From NCBI GenBank assembly GCA_023430145.1, contig JAEZCD010000372.1, positions 1 to 24,123 on the forward strand: DNA of 24,123 nucleotides. The letters run 5' to 3'. Shown in pieces: positions 22,058 to 24,123 of this stretch. Source of the DNA: Pseudomonadota bacterium. Lineage in GTDB: Bacteria > Pseudomonadota > Alphaproteobacteria > Rhizobiales > Methylopilaceae. The notes beneath the pieces are model-generated. The model was not told the origin of the DNA and searched no databases. It worked only from the letters and a program-made list of their open reading frames with translations. Numbering within the stretch: the first letter of the stretch is position 1; each line of letters opens with the position of its first letter. Both the position numbers and the translations under genes were made by a program.

Positions 22058-22444
22058 ATGCGACCCCGAACCATCGCCACCGCCTGCGCCATGCTGGCGC
22101 TACCGGGCCTCGCGGCCGCCGAATGCGCGCCGGCGCGGATCGCCGGCGACTGGCTGCTCCTCAGCGACTGGGACCTCGCCTGCCGGATCGCGGTCGATGC
22201 CGAGGGTGCCTTCACCTCCACGAGGAACTGCCGCGGCTCGGCCGCCAGCTATAGCGGGCGCCTCACGGCCGCCGCCGACTGCGCGGTGGATTTGAGCTTT
22301 TCGCGCGAGGAGGGCGGCCGGCTCGAGCGGCTGCGCGGCACCGGCTGGCTCGCGGCCGACCAGAGCCGCATCGACGGCTACTACATCGAGCCCGGCGCCG
22401 GCGCGGTGGGCCTCAGCCTCCTCCGCGTGCGCGGGTCACCCTGA
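22058..22444 (+). CDS. small secreted hypothetical protein
   Basis: A 128-residue exported protein. The signal peptide is short (MRPRTIATACAMLALPGLAA, cleavage AAA-E). The mature chain holds four cysteines (ECAP, LACRI, RNCRG, ADCAV), so two disulfides are likely, and it alternates polar and hydrophobic residues as in a small beta barrel: IAGDWLLLSDWDLACRI, SYSGRLTAAADCAVDLSF, LRGTGWL, IDGYYIEPG. The pattern is broadly like Inh-type protease inhibitors or calycin folds, but that is not a firm match. The ribosome site (GAAGGGCGAG) is weak and rather distant. It follows the sulfatase by 91 bases and may be co-transcribed. Confidence 0.72.
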   Translation: MRPRTIATACAMLALPGLAAAECAPARIAGDWLLLSDWDLACRIAVDAEGAFTSTRNCRGSAASYSGRLTAAADCAVDLSFSREEGGRLERLRGTGWLAADQSRIDGYYIEPGAGAVGLSLLRVRGSP

Positions 22445-22525
22445 GAGCGGATATCCGGCCGCGCGCCTCGGTGTGGATCGTGCGGCGGGCCGCCGCGCCC
22501 GCCCGTGTCGCTCAGCCCGGCAGGC

Positions 22526-22873
22526 TCACTGCACGAAGCAACTGCTCGCCTTCTCGGTCGCCTTGGCCGAGTTGCCGTTCTTCGGCCCGACGATGCATTT
22601 CACGCGGCCCGACAGGCCCTCGATGATCGCGGTCTCCTCGCACTTGGCCCGCTTCTCCCCCTTCTTGATGACGGCTCTGCAGCGGGCGACTTCGGTGTCG
22701 CCGCATTTGCCGATGATCCGGAATCCGTCCTTCGGCTCGCCGGAGATGCTCAGCTTCACCGTCATCGTGGTGAAACCCTTGCAATTCTCGGCCGAGGCCG
22801 CCGAGGGCAACAGGCCGAGGCCGATCACGGCAAGTGCTGCGGCGGCGATGTTTTTCGGAATACTTCTCGTCAC
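22526..22873 (-). CDS. small secreted six-cysteine hypothetical protein
   Basis: A 115-residue exported protein starting at GTG (22871-22873), with GGGAGGA six bases upstream. Signal peptide: VTRSIPKNIAAAALAVIGLG, cleavage ASA-E near residue 30. The 85-residue mature part has exactly six cysteines (ENCKGF, GKCGD, ARCRA, AKCEE, VKCIV, SSCFV), consistent with three disulfides in a compact basic domain. No ATG start is possible without including an unrelated upstream frame. It diverges from dapD, and a possible promoter lies at 22918-22946. I do not recognise the family; adhesion, inhibitor or toxin-like roles are open. Confidence 0.75.
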   Translation of the reverse strand: MTRSIPKNIAAAALAVIGLGLLPSAASAENCKGFTTMTVKLSISGEPKDGFRIIGKCGDTEVARCRAVIKKGEKRAKCEETAIIEGLSGRVKCIVGPKNGNSAKATEKASSCFVQ

Positions 22874-22917
22874 GGTATTCCTCCCTGGAGTGGAGCAGGA
22901 ACTGCCCTCCCGAGCGG

Positions 22918-22946
22918 ATGCTAGACCTTGACGGCAGCACGCACAA
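22918..22946 (-). promoter_or_regulatory. possible promoter of the six-cysteine protein gene
   Basis: On the minus strand TTGTGC (22946-22941), 17 bases, TAGCAT (22923-22918), about 45 bases upstream of the GTG start. Both boxes are partial matches, so confidence is low. Confidence 0.3.
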
Positions 22947-23101
22947 TCCAGGGGAGATCGGCCGAAGTCACGCGCCCGCGATATCTCTCCGGCATCCGGG
23001 CGAGCCTTCGGTGGCGAGCCGGGCTCCCCGAGCTTCGGCGGCGATTTGACTCCCCGACGCATCCCTTCTAGGTCGCGCGGCGACCCATCCGGACCTCATC
23101 C

Positions 23102-23944
23102 ATGCCGCCAGAGAACCTCCGTGCGACCATCGACGCCGCCTGGGAGCGGCGCACCGACATCCGCCCGGGCGCCGATCCCGAGCTCGAGCGCGCCGTCGAG
23201 ACGGTGCTCGACCAGCTCGACGCCGGCGCCCTGCGCGTCGCCGAGCCCAAGGACGGCGGCTGGGTCGTCAACGAATGGCTGAAGAAGGCGGTGCTGCTGT
23301 CCTTCCGGCTCGCCGACCAAGCCGAGATCACCGGCGCGCCGGGCGGCACCGCCTGGTGGGACAAGGTGCCGCTGAAGGCGGCCGGCTGGGATGCGGCGCG
23401 CTTCCGCCAGGCCGGCTTCCGCTCCGTGCCGGGCAGCATCGTCCGCCGCGGCGCCTATATCGCGCCGGGCGTCGTGCTGATGCCCTCCTTCGTCAATATC
23501 GGCGCCTTCGTCGGCGAGGGGACGATGGTCGACACCTGGGCGACCGTCGGCTCCTGCGCGCAGATCGGCAAGGGCGTGCACATCTCCGGCGGCGCCGGCA
23601 TCGGCGGCGTGCTGGAGCCGCTACAGGCGAGCCCGGTCATTATCGAGGACAACTGCTTCGTCGGCGCGCGCTCGGAAGTCGCCGAGGGCGTGATCGTGCG
23701 TACAGGCGCGGTGCTGTCGATGGGCGTCTTCCTCGGCGCCTCGACGAAGATCATCGACCGCGCGACCGGCGAGGTCTTCGTCGGCGAGGTGCCTGCCTAT
23801 TCGGTGGTCGTGCCCGGCACGGTGCCCGGCAAGCCGCTGCCGGACGGATCGCCGGGACCTGCGACCTATTGCGCGGTGATCATGAAGCGCGTCGACGAGC
23901 GCACGCGCGCGAAAGTGTCGATCAACGAGCTGCTGCGGGATTGA
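23102..23944 (+). CDS. dapD: 2,3,4,5-tetrahydropyridine-2,6-dicarboxylate N-succinyltransferase
   Basis: A 280-residue DapD, the normal length. It transfers succinate from succinyl-CoA to tetrahydrodipicolinate in the succinylase branch of meso-diaminopimelate and lysine synthesis, in the cytoplasm. The N-terminal helical domain (residues 1-100) includes GGWVVNEWLKKAVLLSFRLA. The left-handed beta-helix of hexapeptide repeats (about 105-235) includes GAYIAPGVVLMPSFVNIGAF, MVDTWATVGSCAQIG and SGGAGIGGVLEPLQASPVII. The C-terminal ends AKVSINELLRD, as in orthologues. The start has no strong ribosome site but agrees with the family N-terminus. It is a housekeeping gene, here without other dap genes in view. 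Confidence 0.96.
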   Translation: MPPENLRATIDAAWERRTDIRPGADPELERAVETVLDQLDAGALRVAEPKDGGWVVNEWLKKAVLLSFRLADQAEITGAPGGTAWWDKVPLKAAGWDAARFRQAGFRSVPGSIVRRGAYIAPGVVLMPSFVNIGAFVGEGTMVDTWATVGSCAQIGKGVHISGGAGIGGVLEPLQASPVIIEDNCFVGARSEVAEGVIVRTGAVLSMGVFLGASTKIIDRATGEVFVGEVPAYSVVVPGTVPGKPLPDGSPGPATYCAVIMKRVDERTRAKVSINELLRD

Positions 23945-24032
23945 TCGCCGCGGCCGGCGGCTGCTCGTTCGCCGCGCCTTCGGCCTCGTCCACCGGGGCT
24001 CGCGCCTCGTCGCCCTCGCGAAGCGTCTCCGC

Positions 24033-24123
24033 TCGTCATCCTCCGCGAAGGCGGAGGATCCAGCCTTTTTCTCTCCGTTTCGCCGAGAAAAACTGAGTCC
24101 TCCGCCTTCGCGGAGGATGACGA
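24033..24123. repeat. REP/BIME-like nested inverted repeat downstream of dapD
   Basis: Two perfect 26-bp arms in inverted orientation (24033-24058 and 24098-24123), reaching the window edge. Each arm is itself a hairpin: ATCCTCCGC-GAAG-GCGGAGGAT in the first. The 39-base centre holds another stem, TTTTTCTC (24066-24073) and GAGAAAAA (24085-24092). This paired-REP design fits a bacterial interspersed mosaic element; similar CCTCCGCGAAGGCGGAGG units are, from memory, common between genes in Hyphomicrobiales. It could also terminate dapD transcription. Confidence 0.75.

Noticed and set aside
1..24123. CRISPR array, rRNA or riboswitch
   Set aside because: No regularly spaced repeats, no rRNA-like sequence and no riboswitch consensus that I recognise were seen on either strand.

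Overview
The window is about 24 kb of GC-rich DNA with compact bacterial gene layout. The codon choice, the tRNA-Met(CAT), the ComM, cold-shock and DapD sequences, and the many small secreted proteins with Ala-rich signal peptides suggest an alphaproteobacterium, probably Hyphomicrobiales (Rhizobiales). I cannot name a species from the sequence alone.

Left flank (1-5853): the 5' two-thirds of a ComM/YifB AAA+ ATPase gene runs off the left edge on the minus strand. It is followed by a small highly charged protein, a LysR regulator diverging from a small acidic protein, a GNAT acetyltransferase, a secreted protein with noticeably AT-richer codons, a four-helix membrane protein, and an AraD-type 2-keto-3-deoxy-L-arabonate dehydratase. 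An elongator tRNA-Met gene with a clear TTGACA-type promoter ends this part.

Centre (5854-15360): an apparently self-contained catabolic module. One long minus-strand transcription unit starts at 13300. It encodes, in order, a shikimate-dehydrogenase-like enzyme with an altered substrate pocket, two polar-amino-acid-type ABC permeases, the periplasmic binding protein, the ABC ATPase, a MaoC hydratase, a class I CoA-transferase, an aldo/keto reductase, and the broken start of a QuiC-like TIM-barrel gene. Two tandem IclR regulators of identical length are read in the opposite direction. The divergent promoter region carries TGGAA/TTCCA dyads that overlap both predicted promoters. The logical reading is import of a small polar acid, oxidation or reduction, CoA activation and hydration under IclR control, but the substrate is unknown. 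The module lies between the tRNA-Met 3' end and an 11-bp direct copy of that 3' end at 15350-15360, so it may be a genomic island that has lost its integrase. The last 400 bp before that copy hold no gene, only what look like remnants.

Right flank (15424-24123): an ArsR-rhodanese fusion regulator diverges from an MFS transporter across an ATTCAAT/ATTGAAT operator. Next come an exported S33-type alpha/beta hydrolase, a cold-shock protein, a small secreted protein, a large exported sulfatase with a CTAGR formylglycine motif and a TTG start, two further small secreted proteins (one with six cysteines), and dapD of the lysine pathway. The window ends in a perfect 26-bp inverted repeat whose arms are themselves hairpins, typical of a REP/BIME-like intergenic element.
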